Source of the DNA: Hysterangium stoloniferum
Lineage: Eukaryota > Basidiomycota > Agaricomycetes > Hysterangiales > Hysterangiaceae
Reading direction: 5' to 3'
Assembly: GCA_015178975.1 (NCBI GenBank)
Contig: WHVD01000058.1
Coordinates: 62,001 to 126,000 of the forward strand
DNA length: 64,000 bases
Of the stretch, positions 31,472 through 43,967 are shown piece by piece. A model generated the notes under the pieces. The model was given only the letters and a program-made list of their open reading frames with translations. It had not been told where the DNA came from and ran no database searches. Position numbers and translations under genes: made by a program. The first letter of the stretch is position 1. Each line of letters opens with the position of its first letter.

Positions 31472-31684
31472 GTGGATAGTGGTGTTGCAAAACTAGATAA
31501 GCTGTTTTAATGGTTTGGTTGTGATAGAAGATGAAGTTACCTGATCCCCACGACATCTTTAATAGTTGTCAGTTGAGCATGGTGCAGTATGTCTTAGGTC
31601 TGTCTTACTGGCTTGTCTTGAAATTTTCTTGGGATTTTAATATGTTGTAGAGGAATTGTGACATTCTCAGTCTTGGAGTACATC

Positions 31685-34600
31685 TTAGGCATTCTTCAGG
31701 TCACGGCGAGGCAACCACTCATTGAAGTTTGCTGAATATCCCTGAAATCGGACCTGAAACAACTTCTGATGTCTTCCATTGTGGGACTGAACCCATTTAT
31801 TGTCCAAAATAGCTTCCACTTCATATTCTGGCGCTTTGTCGAAATCCTCGCGATTTAGGCCCTTAGATACATGTTGACCGAACTTGCTAGGAGAGCTATA
31901 GTAAGGCTCTAGATGTGCAATGTTGATAACAGGATGAATACTGTAAGATGCAGGCATTCTAAGTCGATAGTTGACTGCACTGATCTTTTGCAAGATCTCG
32001 AATGGTCCGTCATACTGTACTTCATTAACAACTTCTGTCCCTTTCCTTTAAGGTGCCTGAGTAAGTTTAATGAATGTGGATTGATCAGAACTAAGTCTCC
32101 AACTTCAAATTCTCGCAGTAAACACCCCTTATTGTAATTTCTTCACTGAAAAACCTGCCCTACAACCAAGGTGTCCTGAGCTTGCTGTCTATATGCAGTG
32201 AACACCTCGACCATATGATCTGCAATATCGTTCTGGGTAATTCATGTTTGTGGCTCGTTGGTGGATTTTCGACTCATGTGATTTTTAGGGGGACTTAGGA
32301 ATCCCATCTCCATTGTGGGGTAAAACCCATATAGTAAAAATGAGGGCGAAAATTGGTAACTGAATGTATGCTAGTGTTGTAAGACACTGCGAATGCATCT
32401 AACAGACTCACCCAATCATCCCAGTTCAGCCCAATGTATGCACACAACACGACTTCCAATGTCTGATTCATGATCTCCATCTGGCCATCTGCTTGGGGGT
32501 GGTAAGATGTAGTAAGGCTTCATTTGACTTGCAAGTGTTGGCACATTGACTCCCAAAAAGGTTCTGATCCATTTCTGGTCTCTGTCTGATATAATTTGTC
32601 TAGGAATACCAAAGGTAGTGATTATGTGCTTGAAGAATAAATGAGCTATTTCCTCAGTGGTGTCGGTCGTATGACAAGGTATGATTATACCATATTTAGT
32701 TAATTTGTCTACAATAACTAATATGTTATCATATCCTTGACTATCAGGTAACTCAGGGATGAAATCCATAGATATAACTTCAAAAGGTTGACTTGGAATT
32801 GGAATTGGCTGTAACATACCATAAGGCACATGTCTTTTAACCTTGCTTTTCTGACATATGTTGCAACTGAGAACAAACCTCAGTATTTCTCTTGACATTT
32901 TTGGCCAATAGTATCCTCCTTCTGTTATAAGTCTTATGGCACCTGGTGTGTGCTCCTTCAATTATTTTTTCATGTATTTCCTTAATCAGATCCACATGTT
33001 CACTCTTAGGTATGCACAATCATAGATTCCCAAGGTGATCCTTGAAATATAATAAGCCTTCATCACTTGATGAATATTGGGGGTGTTGCAGATTGGACCA
33101 GTTGGTCTCCTTGCTAAGTCCTTCTCTTACCCTTGAAAAGTAATTATCTGACTCATACCCTCGAACATACTTCTTGATCTCCTGTGGTGCAAGTCCCACT
33201 AGAACGCTATATCCCTTTGCAGACTTATAAGGAACCTCCATGCCAGTGAGACCTGGTCCTTCCAGTTGAATTGTTTGTTCAATTGGGGACCCCAGACCAA
33301 TGTTGCCATGATTCTGACTCATTTGATTCAAGGTAACTAGCTGTTCCTCGAATTTTGGGCCCATCTCTTTGTAAAATTTACCAATAAAATCTTCCTTAGG
33401 TTCCGACAGGGATAACAATTGGGGTGTTGTCTGAGATCAATCCATCCTCCTGAGGTGGCTCTCGAGGCAATTGGGAAATAGGGTCAACATTAGAATGGAC
33501 TCTACCTGTCCTATGAATGATGCACAAATCAGGGTATGCAGTGAAAATGGTTCCCCATGTGAGTAGTCTTCTGTCTATATTTTGATAAGTCTTACTCCAA
33601 ATCAATGCTGCATGATCCATTATAGCCCATATTTTTTCCCCTTCAAGATAAGGCTGAAATTTGATCAATCCATCTTTGAGTGCTAATGCTTCATGCTCTG
33701 TAGGTGAGTAATTTCTTTCCACAGGTTTTAATGTCCTAGACCAATATGCTATGACCCATTCAACATACAGTATACCACTGCATTCCCAAAGGAATCCCCC
33801 CAGTTTCCATTGATAGGCAAAACTTCATCTTTGGCTATCTGTGAAACTAATTGTGGTATTGGCTGTCCTGTAGTATATGCTGAATATAATTTATCGTGAA
33901 TCTTAGTGTCTAATAAATCCTGAATTTGGATAGGTTGAATTTGCTGTAAAATGGCTGCAATGCCAAAATCACATGCATCACTATATATGCGGTAACCTAG
34001 CCCTGTCATTGCATAAGCTCAAACAGGTGCATAGGTTAAAGCCTGCTTTGCTGGTGCAAAAGCATGCTCCTGAGCCTTGCCCCATACCCAAGATGTCCCT
34101 TTCTTGAGCAATTAAAACAACAGAATCACTATCCAGGCATAATATGGTATGTTGGCCAAAAAATACACCATCATTCCCAAAAAGGTTTGCAATTTTTTCA
34201 CTGTTGTAGGTTCTTTGAGCTGAATAATAGCATCAATTTTTTCTCAATGAGTTGATAGGCCCAAACTTGAAACCTTTTGGCCTAAAAGTAATAAAGATTG
34301 GTAGGCGAAGTGACATTTCTTTGGAGACAGTCAATTTAGACTTGATGATAGTCTTCAATATTACATCTATATGTTTGACATGTTCATCAAAGGACTTTGA
34401 AAAAATAACAATATCATCAATGTAGACTAATGCAAAAATCCAAAGGTATGGAGCTAAGATGTTTTGCATTACTCATTGAAAGACTGCAGGGCCATTCCAA
34501 AAGCCAAAAGGCATACACAAGAATTGATACAATCCTCGATGTGTCCTAAATGCAGTTTTTTCTTTATCTTTAATTGCCATTTCAAGTTGGGTAAACCCTG

Positions 34601-36562
34601 CCAGGGCATCCAATGTGGTCAGTCACTGTGCCCCTGAAAGTGCTTGTAGTATATCCTCTTGACATGGTAAGGGAAATTCATCAGGTATAACTTGAGCATT
34701 CAATCACTGAAAATCAATGGCCATATGAGGTTTACCCTGCCAGTAGGTAATAAAAGCCAGGGCCCCCCAGGGGCTTTGATACGGCTTAATAACCTTCAAT
34801 GAAAGCCACTTATCCATCTGTTCATCAATAATTTTCCTATTGGCTGGTGAAGCAATAAAGGGGGCCATAGAAATCTCCCTGGACCCCTCCCTCAATGGGG
34901 TTTCCACTTTTGCTGGATAATATCCTAACTGACCATCCAATCCAAATGCTAAGATATTTTCTTCAATTACTTCATGTAACCTTTCTGTTTGTCCTGCTGT
35001 TAGTTTGCCATTCATGTCTACTTCATTCCACATCTGTTGACTAATAATCTCGTCTGGAGGCATTTCTGCTGTTTTAGGTCCTCCTTGTAATTCCAGCTCA
35101 CCCAGTGGTTCAGGAGTGGGCACTGTCCTGTCATTGGACATGCTATTGGTAATAGTTTTAACTAATAAAGCATGTGCACTGAATTTATTAAGCTCATCTG
35201 TAGTAAGACTCTCTGGATGACTCAACCAGGTTGCTGGATTGTATGTATAGCTGATGATCTGTCCAGAATGAAGGTGAATGGGGAACTTAGAAAAGTTGGA
35301 AACAGGCAGTCTCGAAGTATCCTTAGTTATTAGTGAGTCAGGTATTCCATATATATCTTCTTCCATTCAGTTTGATAATATTATTTTTTTGACAAAAATC
35401 TCATTGCTGCCTTCAGGAAAGTTAAACCTTATTTTAATGTTCTTCATTGATTCTGGTGAAATTGTGACATCTTCTAAGGATTGCACTGACCAATCCACAG
35501 ATTCTGAGTACAATTTTCTTTTAACCTTTTGTGAGTGCTCATGAGTCCTTCCTTTATCAATGACCTTGGTAAGATCAGTCATTGTTCTAATTTTAAAGGC
35601 CCATCCTGTAGAATCTCTCAGATTCTCACCTATGGACATTTCAACCTTGGATCATTCTTCCAGAGTCACCAAAGATTAACCTGGTACCCTGTTCATTTCT
35701 AATGACAGAAATGGCATACTGGTTGGCAAAGTCATTACCAAGGATGAATGGCATTGTCATACCTTTCACTATATAGGCTTCTACCTCAAGTTGTACTGGG
35801 CCACTGTTGGTGTCAAAGAAAATAGACAAACTGATGTATCTGGATATAGTAGCTGCACCTGTGACTTGAAGTAAGTTGACATGCTGACCAATTTTGACCT
35901 TAGGTTTTGGAGTAAGATTAGAGAATGCAGTATGGGATATCAGGGTAATATAAGCACCTGAGTCAATAATTATTTTCAACTTGTTTTGTTTATAGTTACT
36001 AACCCATCCAACAGTGCTAATAGCTTGAGCACCCAAAAATAAGCAACTGGGTGGTCAGGCCATAATACGTGGCAATTTCATGATGTTGTATATTTGAGTT
36101 ACAGCCTGGTTAACACATGCCTTTGCCTTGACGATTCCCTGCTGCCAGTTTTGACATAGCAAGGTGGACAACCTTGGTTTCCTTGGACTTTCACTGGTTA
36201 GGCATATGTGCAATTGTCTGTCAATTTATGCAAGTATGGAGAGCAGATACTATAGCCTCTACGGCTGTCTCATCATCAATAGAAGTGTCTTCTTGGAAGT
36301 TAGGTGGTGTCTCCCCTTCATAATTACTACTATCACTCAAATATGCTTGTTCATATTCATTAAGGTCTTGGTAGTCCTCTTCTGTGTATGTGGCTAGATT
36401 GGCTCTCACCTGACAAGTTCCTCACCATGCATGCTTGCATTCATTATCCCAATGTTTACTACTACCACAATGCCAACAGGGCCTAGCTCCTTTCATCTCA
36501 GGTGTCTTTCCCTTTGATATAGTAGAATCATCTCTTAGGAACAACGGCTTGCCCAAATGAGG
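31685..36562 (-). pseudogene. Element 1 gag C-terminus and pol relic
   Basis: Zinc knuckle [14 protein letters not shown] (CX2CX4HX4C) at about 36430-36475, then an aspartic protease with IIDSGAYITLIS (35641-36036). RT runs from 35639 to about 34233, with the catalytic YIDD in LVYIDDIVIF near 34420. RNase H has IYSDACDFG near 33980 and YSPTEHEALALKDGL near 33700. Integrase has a zinc region with CNICQKSK near 32870, a core with SMDFIPELPD near 32760, and SDRDQKW near 32580. The chromodomain contains EYEVEAILDNKW and ends FNEWLPRRDLKNA at 31685. Stops are nearly all TGA: R>stop after CKHAW, W>stop after AIDFQ and after GAQ, R>stop in FQ-stop-VMQ and before AYAMTG. A one-base slip lies near 32960. 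Confidence 0.88.
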
Positions 36563-36894
36563 TGAAAAGTTGTTGTTATCAACCTCACTCAGTTAGTCAC
36601 AGATGGGATAACATTATTGTGTTTAGAATGGTCCGGATATTTAGTAAGTGGTCGATCTCTTCTAGAGGTGTTCTTGTGTACTTATATATCTAATGGAACA
36701 ATAGAATCGTGATAACAAAGGATACATATGTGAGAAACAAAAGAAGTCTGAGTTCTTGATCGAGGCGGAGAGAGAACAATAGGGATCCGATCACAGTGGG
36801 GAGACAATAGTGTATGGTCTGATTGATGGAACAATAGTGGGGCGATCAGTGGTGAGGCTTTGTCTGTAGAAGTGGTAAGATGACCAGGATTACA
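36563..36894 (-). repeat. 3' LTR of element 2
   Basis: 332 bp, ends TG...CA. It is about 93-95 percent identical by eye to the 5' LTR, with short indels such as an extra CATATG-like stretch near 36724. The polypurine tract lies at 36895-36912 on the plus-strand side and target TGAGG on the other. Confidence 0.92.
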
Positions 36895-36925
36895 CCCCTC
36901 CCCCCTCCAAAAACTTCGGTGGGGT

Positions 36926-37988
36926 TCAGATGTCAAGCCCATTCTCAGTCTCCCAAATATCTAAAGCCTCGGTATCCTCTAGGGCCTTGCGAGGGAGCTG
37001 TAATGTATTATTACTATTTAGCATACTTGTAAACTCTTTTTACTTGAGTTAAGTAGCATAGCTTGAGAAAGGAGATTCAAATTCAAATTAATCTGTATGT
37101 AGGAGTTTTGTCAATTAAATCAGTATCCACTTTTATTCAACTACATGCCTGTGTCCCTTTTCCAAGGAGAAAGCTCAACTCAAGGAAACAAGATGGTCAA
37201 CAGATTGGCAAGGAGAGTACTCAACTTAAGCACAATGTGTGGACCTAGTAGGCAAGTGTAGCTAAATGAGCAAGTGATGTGATATTGAATGATATCCTAA
37301 ATACATGATTTGAGCCTGTATTTATACTAGTCCAGGATCCTGCTTACTAAGTAATGTGACTAGGAGAATGAGTCAGTATTTCCCATACTTGACTCATAAG
37401 TGTATTTCAGAGTCATCCAACCAGCTATGACTATGTATCTGAGTCATAGCTCTGATCATAACTCATTGCATAGTCATATTGATATGACTCACCAATGAGT
37501 CATCTCCCTCAATATGTAGTCAAGGAGATGGGATAGATTGTATACTATAAGAATTCTAGGGTTTAGAGCTAGCAATAAATCTTATGTTATCAGAACAATG
37601 ACATCTTAAACTCTTGAGCCAATGTTAAAGGATCCAGTCCTCTACTATTTGACTAATGTCCCTTAAAGGTTAAACAAAGAAACAAAGTGATAAAATATAT
37701 GACAGGAGCCATTCGTCATGGTCCTTGCCAAAACCCACCCAGCACAGTAAGTACTGGACACCACACCCTCATCAGCGTGCATCCACAATTTTGTTGACGA
37801 GGGTTTCCTTGGACCCATCTTCTGTGACCATTACCCCAGGGCGAATGAGTGCCTGGTTTGGAAAAAGGGTGGAGGAGGCTGGAGTGGAAGCCTGGGTAGG
37901 ACGTGGGGTTGTTGGGGAGTTGCAAGGTATAGACTGAGCGTTCAGGGAAGGTATGAGTCACCTTGTAAGGGCCATCAAAGTGGGGCAT
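36926..37988 (-). pseudogene. Element 2 integrase C-terminus and chromodomain-like tail, split by a solo LTR
   Basis: From 37988 the minus strand reads MPHFDGPYKVTHTFPERSVY and continues to GGFWQGP at about 37716. After removal of the solo LTR 36999-37704 it continues in frame as DEWLPRKALEDTEALDIWET to a TGA stop at 36926. The GFGKDHDEWLPRKAL part has the W-x(10)-EWLP look of a chromodomain C-terminus. Position just before the polypurine tract fits the pol end. Confidence 0.8.
36999..37704 (-). mobile_element. Solo LTR (706 bp) inside element 2
   Basis: Starts TGTAATGTATTATTAC and ends AAATATATGACA. GGAGC lies on both sides (36994-36998 and 37705-37709), an exact 5-bp target duplication. 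The first about 440 bp match the LTR of element 3 at 50184-50623 at roughly 93 percent. It contains several TGACTCA/TGAGTCA-type palindromic sites between 37370 and 37505. Confidence 0.93.
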
Positions 37989-38134
37989 TGTGAGGGGTAT
38001 GCTTTTACCACAATTTCATTGTGGTAAAACACTCCTTTTATTTTATTTATATTTTACACATTTTATTCATATTTTTCTATCCTTTATATTCTTCGAATAT
38101 TGCACCATTTCATTAGTTCGAAGCTTTGTGTATA

Positions 38135-39724
38135 CAGTAAGGGACAAAACCCTTCCAATGATTTTTAGTTTTGCAAAGATTCTTGAATAACTCAAGAACT
38201 ACTGTAGATACAGACCTGAAATTTGGAGGTTGGTTAGGTCTATATGTTATCTATATGCCCTTAAAATATTATGACATAAGCATTAGTATTTCCCATGCTA
38301 TAAATAAAATACTAATAAAATTACATTGGAAGGGTTTTGTCCCTGGTATAAAAAAAATACAAATTAAGCAATCTAGTACTTGGTATAGCCTCCCTTGGCC
38401 TTAAAAACAGCCTCAACCCTTCTAGGAATACTCTCTATTAAGTTCTGACAAGTAGAGGCAGGGATCTTCTCCCACTCTGTCTGAACCCTCTCCCACAACT
38501 CATGAATACTCTTGGGTGCCACCCAGCCCCCTTTTGAGGTAATACCAAAGGTGTTCAATTGGATTAAGGTCAGCAGACTGAGGTGGCCATACCATGACCA
38601 CAAATCCATTGTCTTTAAACCAATTGGTGGCCTTTTTGCTCTTGTGTTTGGGGTCATTGTCTTGCTGAAAAACCACATCCCCTGTGTTCTTGCCATAATA
38701 CTCCATGATTTCTTGAAGTTCATCTTCCATAATGCTAACATAAAGGTCAGCATCCATCCTTCCATCAATTTTGGTGGAATATCCTGGTCCTTCCCACAAC
38801 ATACAGCCTCACAACATCAGATTTCCTCCTCCAAACCTGATTGTACCCTCAGCCACCCTATCACTGAGCCCCTCTCCTGCCCTTTTCCACACCTACTTCC
38901 TCCCATCTGACTCCAAACAATTGATTTTTGTCTCATCTAACCAAACAGCCCTCTTCCAATCATCCACTGTCCAGTCCTTGTGTGCCAGAGCAGAGTCCAT
39001 CCTTGCCTTCCTATGCCTCTTAGTGAGTAAAGGCCTTTTCTCTCCACCACAGCCCTCATTCCAGCCTTCTGGAGTGCTCTATGAACAGTCTTCACTGAAA
39101 TGGACTCTCCAGTCATATTTTGAAGGATTTTGGTCACCTCAGTGGCATGTTCTGCCTTCTGAGAAGTGATTTGTTAGAGGGAATAATGAATATCTGAGGG
39201 AGAAAGCTTGCATGGATGGCCACCAGGTGCTTTGGCAAGTGATGGGCAATGGGTAAAGTGAATTCTGGATATAGTAAACAGATCTCTGCCAGTGATTGCA
39301 GAGATCTGAGAAGTAGACTTGCCCTTATTGAGCAAAATGAGAATGTAGCAACCTGAGGAGGAGTAAGAGCTTTCATGGTGTAGAATGTTGAGTTGTGGGG
39401 ATGTTGTTGAACTAAAAAGTGAACAGCTATATATATATCTAATTTTGACAGTCACATGATTAAACAAAACCTTATTTGCTGATAATCAATAAGGTTTTGT
39501 GTTAATCATGTGACTGGGACAAAACCCTTCCAATGTGATTTTATTATTATTTTATTCATAGTGTGGGAAATACTAATGCTTATGTCATAATATTTTAAGG
39601 GCATATAGATAACATGTAGACCTAACCAACCACCAAATTTCAGGTCTGTATCTACAGTGGTTCTTGAGTTATTCAAGAATCTTTGCACAACTAAATATCA
39701 TTGGAAGGGTTTTGTCCCTCACTG
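38135..39724 (-). mobile_element. Tc1-type transposon 2, complete ends
   Basis: 1590 bp flanked by TA on both sides (38133-38134 and 39725-39726). The ends start CAGTAAGGGAC and CAGTGAGGGAC. Inverted repeats of about 215 bp (38135-38350 and 39510-39724) each have the motif GGGACAAAACCCTTCCAATG at both the outer and inner edge, the same double-motif design as transposon 1. It encodes the decayed transposase 38373-39376. Confidence 0.95.
38373..39376 (-). pseudogene. Tc1-like transposase pseudogene
   Basis: MKALTPPQVAT starts at 39376, and a frameshift follows at once. The first helix-turn-helix (STSQISAITGRDLFTISRIH) and a second (ESISVKTVHRALQKAG near 39090) are both present, unlike in transposon 1. 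The catalytic parts are LDETKIN (Ser>Leu before the Asp), FQQDNDPKH and DLNPIEHLW with DD34E spacing. In-frame stops occur after ESDGRK (about 38905) and in NLML-stop-GCML (about 38815), and there is a frameshift after LKRGLGG (about 38525). Not functional. Confidence 0.9.
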
Positions 39725-39989
39725 TACTTGCAGGTGCACTCGGCACCAAATGAAACTCAGACACACTTTTCCCCAAGCACCACCACTCGTAAGACACAAA
39801 CTAGGTCTACAGCGAGCGGTGATCAGGGTAATGTGTTAGCTACCACATAGGTAGCATTATCTGAGCTAGTGAACACTTCTGGCCTCAAACTATAGCAGTT
39901 GAGGCCTCCACTCGAATCATCCTTCTTACCATTCTACTCATTTCTTCATATATAGAATGGTCAGAACTTCCACCACTCTTCACAGGCAT

Positions 39990-40617
39990 GAACTTAGCTA
40001 CCCGTTTCTTGCCCTTCCTCTTGTAGTTACGGCAATGGTGTGAGGTAGATAGCATGACGAGGTCACCAATTTTATAGGGTATTTCTGGGCCACGAGACTC
40101 ATTGGCATGGTAAGCCTGGTGGATTTAAGCATATTCACATAAATAAATACTGAGAATATCCTTGCAAGATCCTAAGACTACATTAAGATCCTGATAAGTT
40201 AGTATCACAGTAGACCTTGTAGGTTAGTGTAAATAAAGCATATATTAGCCAAATAGTGTTTTATTCTATATCTAATCTTTTGACCTGTTTATAAATATTT
40301 TTACTGTTTGATAAATAGTATAAAATATATATAAACTAGCTAGTATTGAAGTTAAATCTAGCTTCAAAATCAGTAAATTGTTATTCTTATTTTAATAGTT
40401 GTTGTCACAGAAAAAGAACAAGCTTACACAAGCAGCTCTCAAAACCTTCTTTGCGAAGTAGGGTGCATATATTCAAGTAAACTCTTGACTTCAGGGGTTC
40501 TAAGTCTATTTAGGCTGCCACTGATTAATATCAAATACTTAAATTATTTTACCTTGCAGTGAATTGAGTATTTGCACATTTTGATAGAGCATTGGGCTCC
40601 TTTTTCAGAAAATAGTA
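39990..40617 (-). pseudogene. Element 2 integrase remnant and unexplained AT-rich 480 bp
   Basis: 39990-40130 encodes the integrase C-terminal part (HQAYHANESRGPEIPYKIGD, then SHHCRNYKRKG). Between it and the RNase H end at 40618 there are only about 480 bp of AT-rich non-coding sequence. A full integrase zinc domain and catalytic core would need about 900 bp. The core is therefore deleted or replaced, and no LTR borders could be defined for the replacement. Confidence 0.65.
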
Positions 40618-43600
40618 TTAAAGTAAGGCTAATACATTACAGGAACGAGTGTAGGCCAATGCGCAGGCAGCATGCATGGCATCGGGTGTGGAATCAGGCA
40701 TCTGAGACAAGGCATCTGCAACCGTGTTGTCTTCTCCACAGATATAGATAATGTCAAAGTCAAAGTCAGCAAGGTACATGGACCACTGCATCTGTCGGCA
40801 GGACATGTCTTTTTGGGACTGGAAATATTCCAGGGTCTGGTGATCTGTGTATACTTGAAAATGGCAACCAAGCAGACTAGTACGCCACTTCTTGAGGGCC
40901 TTGATAATGGCCAAAAGTTCTTTCTCATGTACAGGGTAGTTCCGCTCAGCATGGTTGAGCTGGTATGAGTCATAAGCAACTGGCCATGCAGTGGCCCAGT
41001 CTTTGCCAAAACTCAGCACTGCCCTGGTGCACTGGGATTGGTGGTTAGGAAGATCTTTTTTGTTAGATCATCATAGTCTATCACAGTAAGGCAATCAGCA
41101 CTGGTGACCAGCTGTTTAATAGCATCAAAGGCATGTTGATGGTTGGGGGTCCAGGCAGGGAATTATAGTCACACTCCTTTGTAGTGAGAGGTGTGAGCAC
41201 ACTAGTGTGTTCCTCCAAGGCAGGGAGGAATGTGGAAACATAACAGGTGAGTCCCAAAAATCCACAGACATTAGTAGCAGTGGTTGGCTGTGGCCAACTA
41301 ATAATGCGTTCTGTTTTTCGAGCATCTGGGGAGATACCAGTGGATGAGATGTGGTGCCCCAGGAAGGAGAGTTCAGTTGGGAAAAGTATGGATTTGTCCG
41401 GGTTACAGTATAGTTGGGCTGCACGGAGTGCTTGCAAGACAGCAGTGACATTTCGTTCATGTTCTTCTACTGTTCTTGACCATATAATGATTTCATCAAG
41501 ATAGATGTGACAAATCCTTCCTATTAGTTGCTGTAGCGCATCAGTCATGCATCATTGGTGTGTGGATGGTGCATTGCACCCCCCCATGGGCATGACAGTC
41601 CACTCGTAAAGCCCCCAAGGGGTGTGTACAGCTGTTAGGTGTATATCATCAGGGTGTACCCTAGTCTGGAAGAAGGAATTTGTCATATCCAGCTTGCCAA
41701 AAATTATGCCATGACCACAGTCTGAGAGAATATCATCAACTCGGGGAAGTGGGTAATTATCCCATATGGTATTTTTATTGAGCTCATGGTAGTCATTCAC
41801 CCATCGTGGGGGTATGTCAAAGACAGGCACCCCATTGTGGTACTTGGGGACACAGAAAGCAGGAGAGACATACTCTGAGGATGATGGCCATATTTGCCCT
41901 GCCATTAAGTGTTCCTCAAGAAGAGACTTCCAGGAGTCATGGAACTTCTTGGGTGCAGAGTATCCTTGTCCAACTGTGACTTTGGAGGGGTCCTTTAAGC
42001 AAATACAATGGTAGATGTGGGTTGGTATGTCTGCTGTGTCTGGTAATTGAACTGGGAAATGATCAACAAAAATAGTCTTTAATTTAGAATCCTTCTTTGT
42101 CAATGTTTCTTGAAATGCAAGGGTCTCAATGCGCTCACGCACTGCTGCCATAATGGGAGTGGGTAGTACATAGCCTGCTAGTGGTGGTTCAGATGTTTCT
42201 TTTTTTGGTAAGGGTTGTGGTCATTCAGATGTGGGTTTCAATGTAATGACTGATGGTGATCCCTGTTTGAGAATTTTTGGACTAATGAGATCATAACCAA
42301 CCCATTTATCACATGCTGTTCACTCTGCAGTGTCAATTACTATGTGGTGTGAGGAAAGGAATGACATTCCCAGTATGAGTGGTACAGGTAGGCCAATATT
42401 TATCTTTGCTTTAAAAACTCCTGATTGCCATGTCCCATTTCCCGAAGTAATTCTGATCTTCACAAATTCTCTACAGCTCAAAGGTATATCGGACAGTGAT
42501 GATAAATTATCCTCCTCTTTAGGGAGGCAGAATCATCGGAGGCCTAGCTGTGAAACTAGGGCATCGCTAATCACTGTGGAGGGACAACCAATGTCAATGA
42601 GAGCTTTTTTCGAGAGAGGGAATTCAGATATGAGAGGTCCCGTCATCTCTATGGGTGCATAGAGATGTGGGACTGTAAATGGGATTTGTGGTTCGGAATT
42701 AGAGGCGATGTATGTGTCGGTATCCTCATCTAGGAATTCTTCGATTTTGGCCATAGCAAGACCAGCAGTGGTGCGAGGTGTAGCTGCATGAGCCATTGAC
42801 ACAGTGAGTATTTTATATGTAGCAGTGTCAGGCCAGGAATTGTTTGTCTTCATGGGGCAGGAATCAGAGTGATGTCCTGCACAAAAAACATGGCAGCAGG
42901 TGCAGCCTTCATGATCCTGGAGGAGTTTCCTTTCATTGTCAGTCAAATGGGGGAGTTTGACACTAGTTTTGGCTATAGGTGTGGAGCTGGAGGGGGGATC
43001 AGATAGGTGAGAAGCTAAATCTTTTCTCTCAGTGTGACAGAGTGCATAGGCAGCATTGTTTGCTAAAATTTGCTCTCACACTAGTTCCTGCTATTCCTGA
43101 ACTCGTTCATCACGTTCCTTTACTTTGCTGGCCCATAGTGTGAGTTCTGTTGAAAGAACTGGCTCCATGAGGAGGTTGCATTTCAGTGTCTTATCAAGGT
43201 TTGCTTCGAGTTGGGTTTTCAAGGCAGTAGTAGACAGCACAAAAGGCTTGGCAGAGGTGGTGAGGATCACATTGAGGTTCTCCATCTCAATCTTCCAATC
43301 AATAAACCTTTGGCTGCCTTGAGAAGTTGTGAGGATTCTTTCTCTAATGAGGTAGACCCAGTTCTTCTCAAGTGGTGATGGATGCGAGTTCTTCCAGGTA
43401 CTTGTCCAGGGTAAGGCTGTCAATACACGTTTGGTCTCCCTGATACCATGCCATCAATTGTGGCTTCATCATTGCATCAGCCACATGGCTAACAATGTCT
43501 CCAGGCTTTTTCCCCCCAAACTTCATGTATCTATGACAGGCAATGGACCAGCCTTGATGGACGAGTGGTGTGTATCGTCCAGCAGTGAGCATGGGACATT

Positions 43601-43967
43601 CCTTCAGTTTGCCAACTTTGACCTCAGCTATAGGTTGTGTATCTTGTGGCATCTTGTGTTTCCTGTTTTGGTGTGATGATGGTGGCTGGTATAGGGAGAG
43701 GTATGATTGTAGCTTCAGGGGTTCGGTGTCAGTGTCAGTGTCAGTATCAGATGAATCAGGTCCAGTTGGTGTGGTTGTGGCAGGAGATGGTGGGGCAGGT
43801 GTGGTGTTGGCTAAAGGATTTATGAGGAGGGGAGGTAGTCTGAGCTGGTGTCTCCATCTCATTTCTGAGCATGTAAGTGGTGGTGTGGGTGTCGACAGTA
43901 GGCGAGACACAGTGGTAATATTGTCATCATCAAAAAAAAGGTGAAAGGTTGTCATTATCAACCTCAC
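40618..43967 (-). pseudogene. Element 2 gag-protease-RT-RNase H relic
   Basis: Gag (about 43955-43090) has RYTPLVHQGWSIACHRYMKF and MMKPQLMAWYQGDQTCID and, after a frameshift near 43400, QRFIDWKIEMENLN. A zinc motif CTCCHVFCAGHHSDSC lies at about 42900. The protease has LIDIGCPSTVIS (DIG in place of DSG) near 42590. RT runs 42151-41081, with VPVFDIPPRWVNDYHELNKN near 41810 and ICHIYLDEIIIWS near 41500: the second catalytic Asp of YxDD is Glu. RNase H has VAYDSYQLNHAERNYPVHEK (about 40960). TGA after STHQ (41549) is again an Arg>stop. Dead by several independent lesions. Confidence 0.87.

Larger units (their letters stand above)
37989..39984. mobile_element. Solo LTR (about 404 bp net) in the integrase of element 2, itself carrying a Tc1 element
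   Basis: Ends are TGTGAGGGG and CTCTTCACA, an inverted TGTGA/TCACA. GGCAT flanks both sides (37984-37988 and 39985-39989). With one GGCAT kept, the integrase reads KFMP joined to HFDGPYKV in frame. Removing the inner Tc1 (38135-39724) and its TA duplication leaves about 404 bp, a normal LTR size. An inverted TTTTACCACAATTTCATTG region lies near 38005. Confidence 0.85.

Noticed and set aside
31685..36500. UGA recoded as Arg or Trp in element 1
   Set aside because: The expected residue varies (Arg and Trp), sense Arg codons nearby also changed to TGG and TGT, and frameshifts are present, so C-to-T decay explains the stops better.
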